Shown one piece after another: positions 8,853 through 16,888 of a stretch of DNA of 54,236 nucleotides. Numbering within the stretch: position 1 is the first letter of the stretch; each line of letters starts with the position of its first letter. Below the pieces are notes generated by a model. It did no database searches. It saw only the letters and a program-made list of their open reading frames with translations, and was not told the origin of the DNA. A program made the translations under genes and the position numbers. Source of the stretch: an uncultured Eubacteriales bacterium (GTDB taxonomy: Bacteria; Bacillota; Clostridia; Christensenellales; Aristaeellaceae). The DNA lies in contig OMYT01000022.1 of assembly GCA_900315315.1 (NCBI GenBank), positions 1 through 54,236 of the forward strand, in the 5' to 3' direction.

Positions 8853-8880
8853 GGCTTTCCGATCGCCCTGGACCTTCGGG
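8853..8880 (+). repeat. Dispersed intergenic repeat, copy 1
   Basis: Contains GGCTTTCCGA (8853-8862), then TCGCCCTGGACCTTCGG. The same 10-mer recurs at 14241, 27763, 27869 and 27912, always between genes and on the plus strand; the longer form with a following GACC..TTCGG recurs at 27869-27899. It sits between convergent genes here. Confidence 0.5.
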
Positions 8881-8906
8881 ATGAACTCTTTGAATGGACA
8901 TCAGGT

Positions 8907-9512
8907 TTATTCGAATAACATCAAACCAAAATCCCCCGGGCGGTGAAAGTCCGGGGTTTCGGATGTGACGGGATTCCAGGACAGATAATGCCTGTGCTCG
9001 GTGAGGTCGCCGCATTTATAGACATTGGCGCGGAGAGCACCGGTGAAGGTGAAATCCGGCACAAACAGACGCAGGAAAGAAAGCGGGATCCGGTAGAAGA
9101 CTTCCCAGCCGTCCTGCGTTTTTTGCGGACGGATATCAAACAGTTCCTTCATGTTTTCCCTGTACAGGGTTGTGCTGTCCTGCCGCCCGTGACCGAAGCC
9201 GATATACAGGCATCCGTTCGGATTGATTTCAAAATTGAAATATCGGTCTTCCTTTTCCGGCATAAAGAAAAATTCCAGACAGCTGTCCAGGCAGACCGGG
9301 GAGAGGGGGACGGTATATTCCGCACGGATATTTTTTTCGACCGCGCGCAGATGAACGTGGAGGGCTTCCGCACTGTGGCAGAATTGGCCGAAAGCACGAA
9401 TGCCGCAGTCGGGTTTCCATAGGATGTGGTTGATTTCCAGTTGTGGAATTGTGTTCCAGGTCGGTTCACTAATAACCGAATGAATCATGTAGATTGCAGA
9501 TTGATTGTTCAT
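8907..9512 (-). CDS. CBM9-like carbohydrate-binding domain protein
   Basis: 201 aa, no signal peptide. The order of motifs (ALHVHLRAVEKNIRAEYTVP, then DSCLEFFFMPE..YFNFEINPNGCLY near 85-105, and SWNPVTSETPDFHRPGDFGLMLF at the end) is that of stand-alone CBM9/DOMON-like proteins often seen with glycan-degradation genes in Clostridia. They are beta-sandwich proteins presumed to bind sugars; a cytoplasmic role is not established. It is convergent with the kinase at 7714. The ATG at 9512 has AAAGGG close upstream. Confidence 0.75.
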   Translation of the reverse strand: MNNQSAIYMIHSVISEPTWNTIPQLEINHILWKPDCGIRAFGQFCHSAEALHVHLRAVEKNIRAEYTVPLSPVCLDSCLEFFFMPEKEDRYFNFEINPNGCLYIGFGHGRQDSTTLYRENMKELFDIRPQKTQDGWEVFYRIPLSFLRLFVPDFTFTGALRANVYKCGDLTEHRHYLSWNPVTSETPDFHRPGDFGLMLFE

Positions 9513-9533
9513 TACCCTTTCCCCCTGCCCCCT

Positions 9534-9613
9534 TTCCCACGCAGTAACATGTTTGTATTGTGAGTTGACTTGCGTGGGAACGGGGATTATTTAGTGGTGG
9601 GGCTACGCCCCAC
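9534..9613. repeat. Two inverted repeats in a long intergenic region
   Basis: TTCCCACGCA (9534-9543) is the exact reverse complement of TGCGTGGGAA (9571-9580). Right after it, GTGGGGC (9597-9603), loop TAC, GCCCCAC (9607-9613) makes a perfect seven-pair hairpin. No T-run follows. The region upstream of a minus-strand gene has no other clear signal apart from a GACCCCTTCGG copy near 9645 shared with 27846 and 27889. Confidence 0.6.
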
Positions 9614-9781
9614 ACCCTGACATGAGATCCATTTGGCTCATTTTGACCCCTTCGGCCATGGAAAGATTAAGGACTGGATATTCGGACGATGTTTTTGAAA
9701 CGGTAAAAGTATAGCAAATACAGGGGCGGGGCGTCAATTTTACAGAAAAATAAAAAATATTAAAAAATTATTAAAAAAGTG

Positions 9782-9810
9782 TTGACAAATGAAAATAAGT
9801 ATGCAATAAT
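9782..9810 (+). promoter_or_regulatory. Strong promoter driving an intergenic RNA
   Basis: TTGACA at 9782-9787, 17-bp spacer, AATAAT at 9805-9810 with an upstream TG (extended -10). An A+T-rich stretch at 9738-9780 precedes it and may act as an UP element. No convincing reading frame with a ribosome site follows. Confidence 0.75.
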
Positions 9811-9816
9811 GATGTC

Positions 9817-10068
9817 ACAAACAAGAGACGAACGAAATCGAATACACTCGGGAGGTGAGAAATCGAGGGGAGTTCGGTTATTCAGGAAATCAGGTCCGTG
9901 GCTGCGCGGTAGCTGCCGGAGGCGTTCATGGAAGACGGTTTCCCCGCGAACGGCAAAGGCGTGATGAAACGCGGCAGATTGTAGTCCGATCAGACGGTTC
10001 AGAGACATATACACAGATGATTTAATAGGCCCCTGCGTGGCACGTGACGAACGCAGGGGCTGCTATTT
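9817..10068 (+). ncRNA. Unassigned structured small RNA (about 250 nt)
   Basis: A strong promoter (9782-9810) and an intrinsic terminator (10029-10068) on the same strand bracket about 250 bases with no plausible protein frame: the only long frame would start inside the -10 box. The body can pair with itself: CTGCC (9916-9920) with GGCAG (9975-9979), flanked by GCGTT/AACGC, and CAC/GTG near 9844-9856. The downstream gene is on the other strand, so this is not a leader. It shows no match that I recognise to 6S, tmRNA, RNase P, SRP RNA or the common riboswitches. Function unknown; the 5' end is estimated from the promoter. Confidence 0.6.
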
Positions 10069-10070
10069 TT
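10029..10070 (+). terminator. Intrinsic terminator of the intergenic RNA
   Basis: GCCCCTGCGT (10029-10038) pairs perfectly with ACGCAGGGGC (10051-10060); TGCTATTTTTTTA follows. On the minus strand no U-run follows the hairpin, so it serves the plus-strand transcript rather than the reductase gene that ends at 10071. Confidence 0.85.
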
Positions 10071-11195
10071 TTATTTTTCCAGCTCCGTTTTACATTGCTG
10101 CAGGAGGGAGATGACCGGCAGACCCTGGGGACAGGCGGCTTCGCACTGGCCGCAGGCAATGCAGGACCCGGCGGTTCCCCGGCCGGTGGTGACGATGGTG
10201 TATTCCCGGACGGTCCGGAACTCGGGACTGCCTTTTCGGCGGTTGATGACATTGAAAATCTCGGGAATCGGGATGTCCATGGGACAGCCTCTGGTGCAGT
10301 AATGACAGGAGGTGCAGGGAATGGACTTGTCTGCGTCCAACGCCTGCTGCGCCTTGCGGATCAGCTGCATTTCCGCATTATCCAGCGGGCGGAAGTCCTT
10401 CATGGTCTTCAGATTGTCCTCCATCTGGGCCAGGCTGCTCATACCGCTGAGGACTGCGTGGACATTGTCCAGCCCGGCGGCGAAGCGAAGGGCCCAGCTT
10501 GCGTAGGACACGTCCGTGCCGGAAGCGTCGAAGACGGCCCGGACCTCGGAAATCGGATCGGCGAGAATCCCGCCCTTGACCGGCTCCATGATCATGACCG
10601 GCTTGTGATGGGCTTTGCAGATTTCCCAGTTGCGTCGGGAGGCAACGCCGGGATTATCCCAGTCGGCATAATTGATCTGCAACTGGACAAACTCGGCATC
10701 CGGGTGCTCCTCCAGCAGCTCCTCCAGCAGATCCGGATCCGCATGGAAGGAGAAACCCCAGTGGCGGATGAGCCCCTTTGCTTTCTGCTCCTTCACGAAA
10801 TCCCAGAGACCATATTCATCATACTTTTTATAAAAGGCACGCTGCATGGCATGGAGAAGATAGTAATCAAAGAAGCCGGCGCCGGTGCGTTCCAGACTGG
10901 TCCAGAACTCCTGCCTGGCGCTCTGCTCATCCGTTGCACCCATGGTCGCATGCAGCTTGGTGGCCAGCGTATAGGCTTCCCGGGGATAACGGTCCGCCAC
11001 GGCGGCCTTGAAGGCTTTTTCGCTTTCACCCCCGTCATAGACAAAGGCAGTGTCGAAATAAGTGCCGCCGGCGGCGATGAAGCGGTCCGCCATCTCGCAG
11101 ACCTGAGGAACGTCGATGGAACCGTCCGGCAGTTTCGGCAGCCTCATAAGGCCGAAGGCAAGGCGGAACGGGTTTTCCCTGAAGGTGTCTGACAT
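10071..11195 (-). CDS. Aldo/keto reductase with C-terminal 4Fe-4S ferredoxin domain
   Basis: 374 aa. Residues 1-270 form the AKR barrel: FDTAFVYDGGESE (catalytic Tyr near 54), LATKLH (Lys near 79), YLLHAM (His near 114). The C-terminal 100 residues hold cysteine clusters CTSCHYCTRGCP near 290 and CIACGQCEAACP near 343, enough for one or two 4Fe-4S clusters. This two-part layout is common in anaerobic Clostridia; electrons may come from ferredoxin-like donors as well as NAD(P)H. The substrate is unknown. GGAAGGA lies 8 bp upstream of the ATG at 11195. Single gene, divergent from the DUF5058 operon. Confidence 0.9.
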   Translation of the reverse strand: MSDTFRENPFRLAFGLMRLPKLPDGSIDVPQVCEMADRFIAAGGTYFDTAFVYDGGESEKAFKAAVADRYPREAYTLATKLHATMGATDEQSARQEFWTSLERTGAGFFDYYLLHAMQRAFYKKYDEYGLWDFVKEQKAKGLIRHWGFSFHADPDLLEELLEEHPDAEFVQLQINYADWDNPGVASRRNWEICKAHHKPVMIMEPVKGGILADPISEVRAVFDASGTDVSYASWALRFAAGLDNVHAVLSGMSSLAQMEDNLKTMKDFRPLDNAEMQLIRKAQQALDADKSIPCTSCHYCTRGCPMDIPIPEIFNVINRRKGSPEFRTVREYTIVTTGRGTAGSCIACGQCEAACPQGLPVISLLQQCKTELEK

Positions 11196-11289
11196 ACGGC
11201 AATCCTTCCTTTTTTCATTTCATTATGTTCTGCGCTGCTTTCATTATACCCGAAAACCGAAAAGAATCCAGTAAAACTTCTGACTCAAT

Positions 11290-11318
11290 TTGCAAGCGGC
11301 GGAGCGGTATGGTATCAT
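11290..11318 (+). promoter_or_regulatory. Probable promoter of the DUF5058/M20 operon
   Basis: TTGCAA (11290-11295), 17-bp spacer, TATCAT (11313-11318), which leaves a leader of about 30 bases before the ATG at 11353. Four of six and five of six matches to consensus. Confidence 0.6.
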
Positions 11319-11352
11319 AGCGGGCAGCAAGTGAATGAAGGAAGGGACCCTG

Positions 11353-12102
11353 ATGAGTGTTCTGGAACAACTGAACAGCGGAAGCATCTATCTGATCTGC
11401 GGATCGATCGTGGCGTTTATCGCGGTGGTCTGCGTGATCTTCATGGTCCGTGCCTGGCGGGCCGGGAAGGCCCTGGGGATGGATACCACCCGGATGAAGC
11501 GGGCGGTGACGGCCAGCGCGACCTTCTCCGTGCTGCCCAGCATCGCGATTCTGCTGGGGGTGCTGGCCCTGAGCGGAAGCCTGGGCGTACCATGGCCGTG
11601 GCTCCGGCTGTCGGTGATCGGCGCGCTGCACTATGAGACGCAGGTGGCCAGTGCGGCGGCGGAGCAGCTGGGCATTTCGCTGAGTCCCGGGCAGATGACG
11701 ACAGCGGCGTTCCCGTCGATTGCGCTGCTGATGAGCGTCTGCATCATGTGGGGGATGATCCTTTCCGCGCTGTTCAACCGCCGGTATCTGAACCGGCTGC
11801 AGAGGGGTTCGGATACCGAAACCCGCAAGGGCGGCGGCTTCGGGGACAGGGCCATGACGGCAATGTTCATCGGAATGGTGAGCGCCTATATCGGCAGCTA
11901 TGCGGGCGATTTTATCTCCGGGAACGGACGGCTCACGTTTTCCGGCGACTGGACACCGCTGGCGGTCGTGGCGGCAGCGGCGCTGGCCATGGCCGTGTTC
12001 ACTTACTTCTCTGAGAAGAAGGGGAAGGAATGGCTGGAGAATTTCTCCATCGCGGGGAGCATGCTGGTCGGGATGCTTGTTGCGGTGCTGATCGGGCATT
12101 AA
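11353..12102 (+). CDS. DUF5058 family integral membrane protein
   Basis: 249 aa with about six membrane helices (first one near residues 12-33, SGSIYLICGSIVAFIAVVCV). After helix 1 the cytoplasmic MVRAWRAGKALGM and the ATFSVLPSIAILLGVLAL helix, then GVPWPWLRLSVIGALHYE, match the DUF5058 family, which is known only from genome neighbourhoods. AAGGAAGGGA upstream sets the ATG at 11353. The next gene starts 15 bp later and encodes another membrane protein, and an M20 peptidase follows. This suggests a two-part membrane complex, possibly a transporter whose cargo the peptidase hydrolyses; that role is inferred. Confidence 0.75.
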   Translation: MSVLEQLNSGSIYLICGSIVAFIAVVCVIFMVRAWRAGKALGMDTTRMKRAVTASATFSVLPSIAILLGVLALSGSLGVPWPWLRLSVIGALHYETQVASAAAEQLGISLSPGQMTTAAFPSIALLMSVCIMWGMILSALFNRRYLNRLQRGSDTETRKGGGFGDRAMTAMFIGMVSAYIGSYAGDFISGNGRLTFSGDWTPLAVVAAAALAMAVFTYFSEKKGKEWLENFSIAGSMLVGMLVAVLIGH

Positions 12103-12117
12103 GGGGAGGATGAGAAG

Positions 12118-12804
12118 ATGGAAAATGGAAAAACTTATGAAGCCTATCTGAAATCCACCCATCGGCTGGGGAGGATCGTTTCCGTGATTTCGCTGATACT
12201 GCTGGTCGGCGCACCTTTTGCCATCGGCGCTGTGCTGGGCACGCAGCCGGACCTGGGCGCGGTGGCGCGGTCTTTCCTGTCCGTAGGCCTGGTATGGACC
12301 GTTTCCAGCGTGGTGGAGTTCCTGGTGTACACGCCGATGCTGGGCGCCGGCGGCAGCTATCTGGCCTTTATCACCGGCAACCTGATCAACATGAAAGTTC
12401 CCTGCGCAATGAACGCGAAGGAACTGGTGAACGCGAAATCCGGCACGGCGGAAAACGAGGTCATCGCGACCCTTTCCATCGCCACCTCCGCCCTGGTGAC
12501 GATCCTGGTGCTCGCGGCGGGCGTGGCTTTGCTGGTTCCGCTGCAGCCGATCCTGCAAAATCCGGTGCTGGCGCCGGCATACGCGAACGTGGTGCCGGCC
12601 CTGTTCGGCGCGATGGCATACAAGTATTACCGGAAGGATCCGAAGCTGGCGGTGATCCCGCTGGCGGCGATGGTCATTCTGTTTACGCTGGTGCCGTCAC
12701 TGACTTCTTCCACCAGCTTCATGATCATCCCCAGCGGCGCGCTGGCGATCGGACTGAGCTGGCTGAAGTACCGCAGGGAAACGAAGGGAGCGGCGGGAAA
12801 ATGA
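12118..12804 (+). CDS. Integral membrane protein, probable partner of the DUF5058 protein
   Basis: 228 aa with about six helices and a charged first 16 residues. Notable loops are YTPMLGAGGSYLAFITGNL near 85 and the NVVPALFGAMAYKYYRKDPK stretch near 160. The sequence TPMLGAGGSYLAFITGNLIN looks like a re-entrant, glycine-rich transport element. I do not recognise a named family beyond its regular pairing with DUF5058. GGGGAGG at 12103-12109 is 8 bp upstream. The downstream M20 gene begins inside the stop codon (ATGA), so the three proteins are translationally linked. Confidence 0.7.
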   Translation: MENGKTYEAYLKSTHRLGRIVSVISLILLVGAPFAIGAVLGTQPDLGAVARSFLSVGLVWTVSSVVEFLVYTPMLGAGGSYLAFITGNLINMKVPCAMNAKELVNAKSGTAENEVIATLSIATSALVTILVLAAGVALLVPLQPILQNPVLAPAYANVVPALFGAMAYKYYRKDPKLAVIPLAAMVILFTLVPSLTSSTSFMIIPSGALAIGLSWLKYRRETKGAAGK

Positions 12805-14237
12805 TCATCGTGTGGATTCTCCTGGGATGTCTGGGCCTGGTGCTGCTCCTGCTGCTGGCGGCAGTAGTCCGGACAATGCTGATTCCAGGAAGGAAATCCG
12901 ACTACACGCCCGCGCCGGATCCGGAGCGGGCGGAAGCGTATGCCCGGAAACTGTCCGCGATGGTCCGGTACGAGACGGTTTCCGTTCCCGGAGAGGATCA
13001 GCGGGAGAAATTCCTGGGCTTCCATAAAGTGCTGGAGGAACTGTTTCCGCTGGTACACCGGACGATGGAAAAGACGGAGATCGACGGCAACCTGCTGTAC
13101 CGGTGGAAAGGAAGGAAGAGCGACAGGCCGCTGGTGCTGATGAGCCACCAGGACGTGGTGCCCGCGGAGGGGGAATGGCTCCATGAACCGTTCTCCGGCG
13201 ATATTGCAGACGGGAAGGTCTGGGGACGCGGCGCCTCGGACACAAAATGCTCGGTGATGGCTTTTTTCCAGGCGGCGGAAGAGATGATCGCAGATGGAAT
13301 TACGCCGCGGCAGGACGTGTATCTGTCCAGCTCCTGTACGGAGGAATGGGGCGGGGACGGCTGCCCGAAGCTTGTGGCGGAACTGGAAAGACAGGGCGTG
13401 AAACCCTGGCTGGTCTGCGACGAGGGCGGCGGGATCATCACGGAACCCATCGGCGGCGTTCACGGAAACTTTGCCATGGTCGGCGTATTCGAAAAGGGCA
13501 GGGCAGACGTGCGCTTCACGGCCACTTCCGAAGGCGGCCACAGCAGCGCGCCAAAGGCCCATTCGTCAGTGGCGCGGCTGGCGGCGTTTGTGAATGAAGC
13601 GGAGACGAAGCATATCTTCCGACGGAAGATGCCGAAGGAAGTCGCGGCCATGTTCGAAACGCTGGCGCTCTACGCCAGTTTTCCGATGAAGCTGGTCTTC
13701 TCCAACCTGTGGCTGTTCCGGCCGGTGCTGCTGAGGGTGCTGCCGATGATCAGCGCCCAGGCGGGGGCCATGATCCGCACGACGATCGCCTTTACGATGA
13801 TGAGAGGCTCGGAGGCATGCAACGTGATCCCCCGGAAGGCAACTGTGTCAGCCAACATGCGGTTCATTCCGCACCAGGGAATGGAGGAAAGCCTGGGGAT
13901 TATCCGGAAACTGGCGGAAAAGCATGGACTGGAGATGGAAGTGCTTGCTGCCAACGACTATACGGAACCGGTGGATATTCACGGCGAGGCTTTCCGGACA
14001 GTGCAGCAGGTGATCGAAAAAACTTTCCCGGGATGTGCCGGAAGCCCTTATGTGATGACGGGAGCGACGGACTCCCGGTTCTATCAGAAAATCTGTCCGA
14101 ATGTGGTGCGCTTCGCGCCGGTGATCTACGGACCGGAGCAGATGAAGGGCATGCACGGGATGAATGAGAATATTGAGTATAACTGCCTGCCCGGCGCGGT
14201 GGATTTCTATAAAAATCTGATAGAGGCTATAGATTAA
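12801..14237 (+). CDS. Membrane-anchored M20 family metallopeptidase (carboxypeptidase S/PM20D1-like)
   Basis: 478 aa. Residues 1-26 are one hydrophobic helix (VWILLGCLGLVLLLLLAAVV); the rest is an M20 enzyme. Zinc ligands and catalytic residues are visible: LMSHQDVVPA near 112-121, GRGASDTK near 143, SCTEEWGG near 178-185 (catalytic Glu pair), CDEGG near 210 and GHSSAPK near 246. The long form with an N-terminal anchor resembles yeast Cps1 and mammalian PM20D1, which hydrolyse peptides or N-acyl amino acids. Start chosen at the ATGA overlap with the preceding membrane protein. The anchor places it at the membrane next to the two partners upstream. Confidence 0.88.
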   Translation: MIIVWILLGCLGLVLLLLLAAVVRTMLIPGRKSDYTPAPDPERAEAYARKLSAMVRYETVSVPGEDQREKFLGFHKVLEELFPLVHRTMEKTEIDGNLLYRWKGRKSDRPLVLMSHQDVVPAEGEWLHEPFSGDIADGKVWGRGASDTKCSVMAFFQAAEEMIADGITPRQDVYLSSSCTEEWGGDGCPKLVAELERQGVKPWLVCDEGGGIITEPIGGVHGNFAMVGVFEKGRADVRFTATSEGGHSSAPKAHSSVARLAAFVNEAETKHIFRRKMPKEVAAMFETLALYASFPMKLVFSNLWLFRPVLLRVLPMISAQAGAMIRTTIAFTMMRGSEACNVIPRKATVSANMRFIPHQGMEESLGIIRKLAEKHGLEMEVLAANDYTEPVDIHGEAFRTVQQVIEKTFPGCAGSPYVMTGATDSRFYQKICPNVVRFAPVIYGPEQMKGMHGMNENIEYNCLPGAVDFYKNLIEAID

Positions 14238-14251
14238 GGGGGCTTTCCGAA

Positions 14252-14517
14252 TCAGGTCCGGCGTTCTTTGCCGGTCTTTCGGTAGTATTCATCCTTGGCG
14301 GCGTACATCCGCTCGTCGGAAATGCGGATCAGTTCATCGCCGGCGGTGTCAGCGGGTTCCGGTTTCCTTCCGTTTCCGGCAGGTCGATGATAAAGCTGTC
14401 ATTGGCCATGGCGCGGGAAACGGTGACCGGCTCGGAAAGCTGGCTGATGATGGAATCATAGATCCGGGCGGCCAGCGTTTTGCTGAACGCCTGCATGTTT
14501 TTTACCTGCCATGACAT
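14252..14517 (-). pseudogene. Remnant of a diguanylate cyclase (GGDEF) gene
   Basis: On the minus strand 14252-14340 encodes DELIRISDERMYAAKDEYYR and KTGKERRT before a stop, which is the standard last helix of a GGDEF domain. A different frame upstream (14329-14517) begins MSWQVKNMQAF and contains SEPVTVSRAMANDSFI, which resembles the first segment of periplasmic dCache-type sensor domains. Thus the two ends of a sensor cyclase are fused out of frame and the core (including GGDEF itself) is missing. This is a deletion relic, not a working gene. It overlaps nothing else, and the M20 gene ends just before it. Confidence 0.6.
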
Positions 14518-14573
14518 GAAGCGGTACCGGGCAGGACGACGGAATAAGATAACCGGGGATCAGCATCCGGATA

Positions 14574-14603
14574 TTGACAAAGTCCGGATAAAAACGGCAA
14601 AAT
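14574..14603 (+). promoter_or_regulatory. Possible promoter for the small membrane protein and Ogt
   Basis: TTGACA (14574-14579) and CAAAAT (14598-14603) with an 18-bp spacer. The -35 is perfect and the -10 is four of six. Confidence 0.45.
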
Positions 14604-14648
14604 AAGAGAATCGCAGGATCTGCGAGCTGTTTATGGAGGATCGGGAAG

Positions 14649-14840
14649 ATGGACCGTTCGGTAAGAAAACGGAGAATCGGCATTATCGCTCTCTGGCTTG
14701 TCTGGGCCATCCTGATGAGCGTTGTTTTCTACGCAATAGAGGACCGGATTGTCCGGGATGAAGCCCGGAAGGAGATTCTGGATCAGGCGAACACGATCGG
14801 AATGTTCCCGCAGGGGACAGAAGAGACAGAAAACAAGTGA
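14649..14840 (+). CDS. Small single-span membrane protein
   Basis: 63 aa: a basic start (MDRSVRKRRIG), one hydrophobic helix at about residues 11-29 (IIALWLVWAILMSVVFYAI), then an acidic tail. No family recognised. GGAGG and GGGAAG lie 5-18 bp upstream. Its TGA overlaps the ATG of the Ogt gene by one base, so the two are translationally coupled. Confidence 0.6.
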   Translation: MDRSVRKRRIGIIALWLVWAILMSVVFYAIEDRIVRDEARKEILDQANTIGMFPQGTEETENK

Positions 14841-15382
14841 TGAATGATTATACCCGGCGTTATGATTCGCCTCTGGGCAGAATGATCATGGCCGGTGACG
14901 GGAACACGCTGACCGGCCTGTGGTTTGAGGGACAAAAACATATTTCCTCCCCGCTTCCTCCGGAATGCCCGGAACGGTATCTGCCGGTGTTTGAGGAAAC
15001 GGCCCGCTGGCTTGATCTCTACTTCGGCGGTGTCATTCCGGATTTTACGCCTGCGCTGAACCTGAAAGGCACGGCGTTCCGCAAGGCGGTCTGGAAGATT
15101 TTGCTGACCATTCCCTACGGGCGGACGATGACCTACGGGGAGATTGCGGACCGGATCGCCGAAGAGACGGGAGGCGGTCGGATGTCCGCGCAGGCTGTGG
15201 GCGGCGCGGTCGGGCATAATCCTGTCAGCCTGATTGTTCCCTGCCACCGGGTGATCGGATCCGACGGCAGAATGACAGGCTATGCCGGAGGAATCGATAA
15301 AAAAGTCCGCCTGCTCCGGATGGAACAGACGGTGGTTGACGGCCAGAGGCCAGCGGTTAGTGGCCAGAAGCAAAACGGATGA
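14840..15382 (+). CDS. ogt: Methylated-DNA--[protein]-cysteine S-methyltransferase
   Basis: 180 aa. It carries the acceptor motif VPCHRVIG near residue 133 with the catalytic cysteine, preceded by the helix-turn-helix part IPYGRTMTYGEIA and VGGAVGHNP. It removes alkyl groups from O6-methylguanine by irreversible transfer to that cysteine. The N-terminal domain is the short, poorly conserved type (SPLGRMIMAGDGNTLTGLWF). The last 26 bases overlap the end of the convergent S66 peptidase gene. I use the ATG that overlaps the upstream stop; a GTG one codon earlier is equivalent. Confidence 0.93.
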   Translation: MNDYTRRYDSPLGRMIMAGDGNTLTGLWFEGQKHISSPLPPECPERYLPVFEETARWLDLYFGGVIPDFTPALNLKGTAFRKAVWKILLTIPYGRTMTYGEIADRIAEETGGGRMSAQAVGGAVGHNPVSLIVPCHRVIGSDGRMTGYAGGIDKKVRLLRMEQTVVDGQRPAVSGQKQNG

Positions 15383-16391
15383 CCTGTTTTTCCGCATCTA
15401 CGACTGCATCCACGCCGAAGGGCATAATGCAGCGCGGCATCGCGTGGCCGATGTTCAGATTGAAGACGATCGGAAGTTCGGGCCGGCCGATGACCTCTAC
15501 CAGCAGCTGTTTATACTCCGCGGCATAGGTCTCATCCATCGGCTTTCCGGCCAGCACGCCGGAGACCGCTTCAAACACGCCTGTCTCTTTCAAATAGTTC
15601 AGTGCCTGACGGTATGCTTCGGGCGTCATTTTCTCCTCGCTTGATTCCAGGAGGAGAATGCGGCCCTTCCAGTCCTTTGCATCCGGGAAGAGCTGATACT
15701 TCCGGCATAACACCGGCATATCCGCATACCGGCTGCCGTCAAAAAAGTCATACATTGAATCAATGCAGCCGCCGAGGATTTTCCCGGAGAAAACGGGAGC
15801 CCCCTGCAGCAGTTCAAACCCCTGATTGGGATGAGCGGGCAGCTGTCTGCCGACCTGATCCGGGGTGAAACTCTCCCGCTCACTGTACCAGACGTCGCTG
15901 GGCGTGATTTCCCGGATGCCTCCGGTGGTGATCAGCTCCTCGAAGTACTTCCGCGTATAAGGATGCATTTCCGGACCGAGTTCGCACAGGTCGCAGAAAA
16001 ACGCCTGGCCATAGAAAGTACGGAGCCCGACCTTGTGCAGCATAAAGTGATTGATCGTGGTATCGGAAAAACCGAGGAAGATCTTATCCGTCACCGCATT
16101 CGCCAGTTCATTGTGATCGAAGAGATACGGCAGCAGGCAGTAGGTATCATCCCCGCCGATGGCACAAAGGATCATATCAATTTCCGGATCCCGGAAAGCG
16201 GAAAGGAGATCCTCCGCCCTTTTTTCCGGATGGTCCCTGACATATTCAAGCCCCTTGCGCGCGTGGGGCATGAATTTTACATTCACACCATATTCTTTCA
16301 GCCTGCGGAGACCGATGTCGACTTCGAACTGCACAAAGGGTTCGCCGATGATCCCGCTGGAAAGGCTGACGATGGCGATGTTTCTGATCAT
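15357..16391 (-). CDS. S66 family peptidase (LD-carboxypeptidase/MccF-like)
   Basis: 344 aa. The family fold is clear: IAIVSLSSGIIGEP at the start, FLGFSDTTINHFML near 130, and the C-terminal GHAMPRCIMPFGVDAVVD with the catalytic His. At the nucleophile elbow MccF has GG-x-N-S-N with Ser; here it reads IGGDDTYCLLPYL near residue 80, so a threonine takes that place. The glutamate is probably in LLLESSEEKMTPE near 247. Members cut LD-peptide bonds of murein peptides or self-immunity conjugates. AAGGAG at 16402-16407 favours the ATG at 16391 over those upstream (16400 is too close). Confidence 0.82.
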   Translation of the reverse strand: MIRNIAIVSLSSGIIGEPFVQFEVDIGLRRLKEYGVNVKFMPHARKGLEYVRDHPEKRAEDLLSAFRDPEIDMILCAIGGDDTYCLLPYLFDHNELANAVTDKIFLGFSDTTINHFMLHKVGLRTFYGQAFFCDLCELGPEMHPYTRKYFEELITTGGIREITPSDVWYSERESFTPDQVGRQLPAHPNQGFELLQGAPVFSGKILGGCIDSMYDFFDGSRYADMPVLCRKYQLFPDAKDWKGRILLLESSEEKMTPEAYRQALNYLKETGVFEAVSGVLAGKPMDETYAAEYKQLLVEVIGRPELPIVFNLNIGHAMPRCIMPFGVDAVVDAEKQVIRFASGH

Positions 16392-16438
16392 GTTTTCCAT
16401 TCTCCTTAAAAAAGTCTTATCAGGAACTGACCGCAGAC

Positions 16439-16888
16439 TCAAAGGCAGAGAGTCATGCATTCACCGGAGTTTTTAAATCCCAGACTTTCATAGAGCGGCC
16501 TGCCGGCGGCTGTTGCGTCCAGACTGATTTCAGACACCCCCCGGTCCCGGGCTTCTGTGATCAACATGGAAACGATCCGGCGGGCGACCCCTTTCCTGCG
16601 CCAGGAGGGATGCGTATATACGTTCATCAGATGCGCCCGTCTGCCGGACGGATGGGAGACGGTGGGCATCATCCGGAGATAGCAAAGGGTTGCGCAGCCG
16701 GCAACCTGACCGTTCTCGACGGCCAGGACAGTCGTCTGATCCCCTTCAAGAAAATACCGCCGGCTGGCTTCCACAAAGCCCTCGCTGAAAGGGTGATTAT
16801 CTTCAAGGTGATTGACAGCTCTGAGGGTTTCCAGACGGCTTTGCACAAGCAGCCCAATATCGTCAGCCGAAGCGATCCTGTATTCCAT
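16439..16888 (-). CDS. GNAT family N-acetyltransferase
   Basis: 149 aa, one GNAT domain. The acetyl-CoA loop is PSWRRKGVARRI near residues 93-104, preceded by the strand HLMNVYTHP; the C-terminal part has AGRPLYESLGFKNSGE. GCAGGAGG lies just upstream of the ATG at 16888. The substrate is not predictable. It is upstream of the S66 gene on the same strand (47-bp gap), so the two may share a transcript. Confidence 0.88.
   Translation of the reverse strand: MEYRIASADDIGLLVQSRLETLRAVNHLEDNHPFSEGFVEASRRYFLEGDQTTVLAVENGQVAGCATLCYLRMMPTVSHPSGRRAHLMNVYTHPSWRRKGVARRIVSMLITEARDRGVSEISLDATAAGRPLYESLGFKNSGECMTLCL

Noticed and set aside
9535-9613. CRISPR array or riboswitch in the long intergenic region
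   Set aside because: Only single inverted repeats are present, no regularly spaced repeats and no known aptamer motif.
12294-12800. In-frame extension upstream of the M20 peptidase
   Set aside because: It lies within the membrane-protein gene in another frame and the ATGA overlap gives the natural start at 12801.
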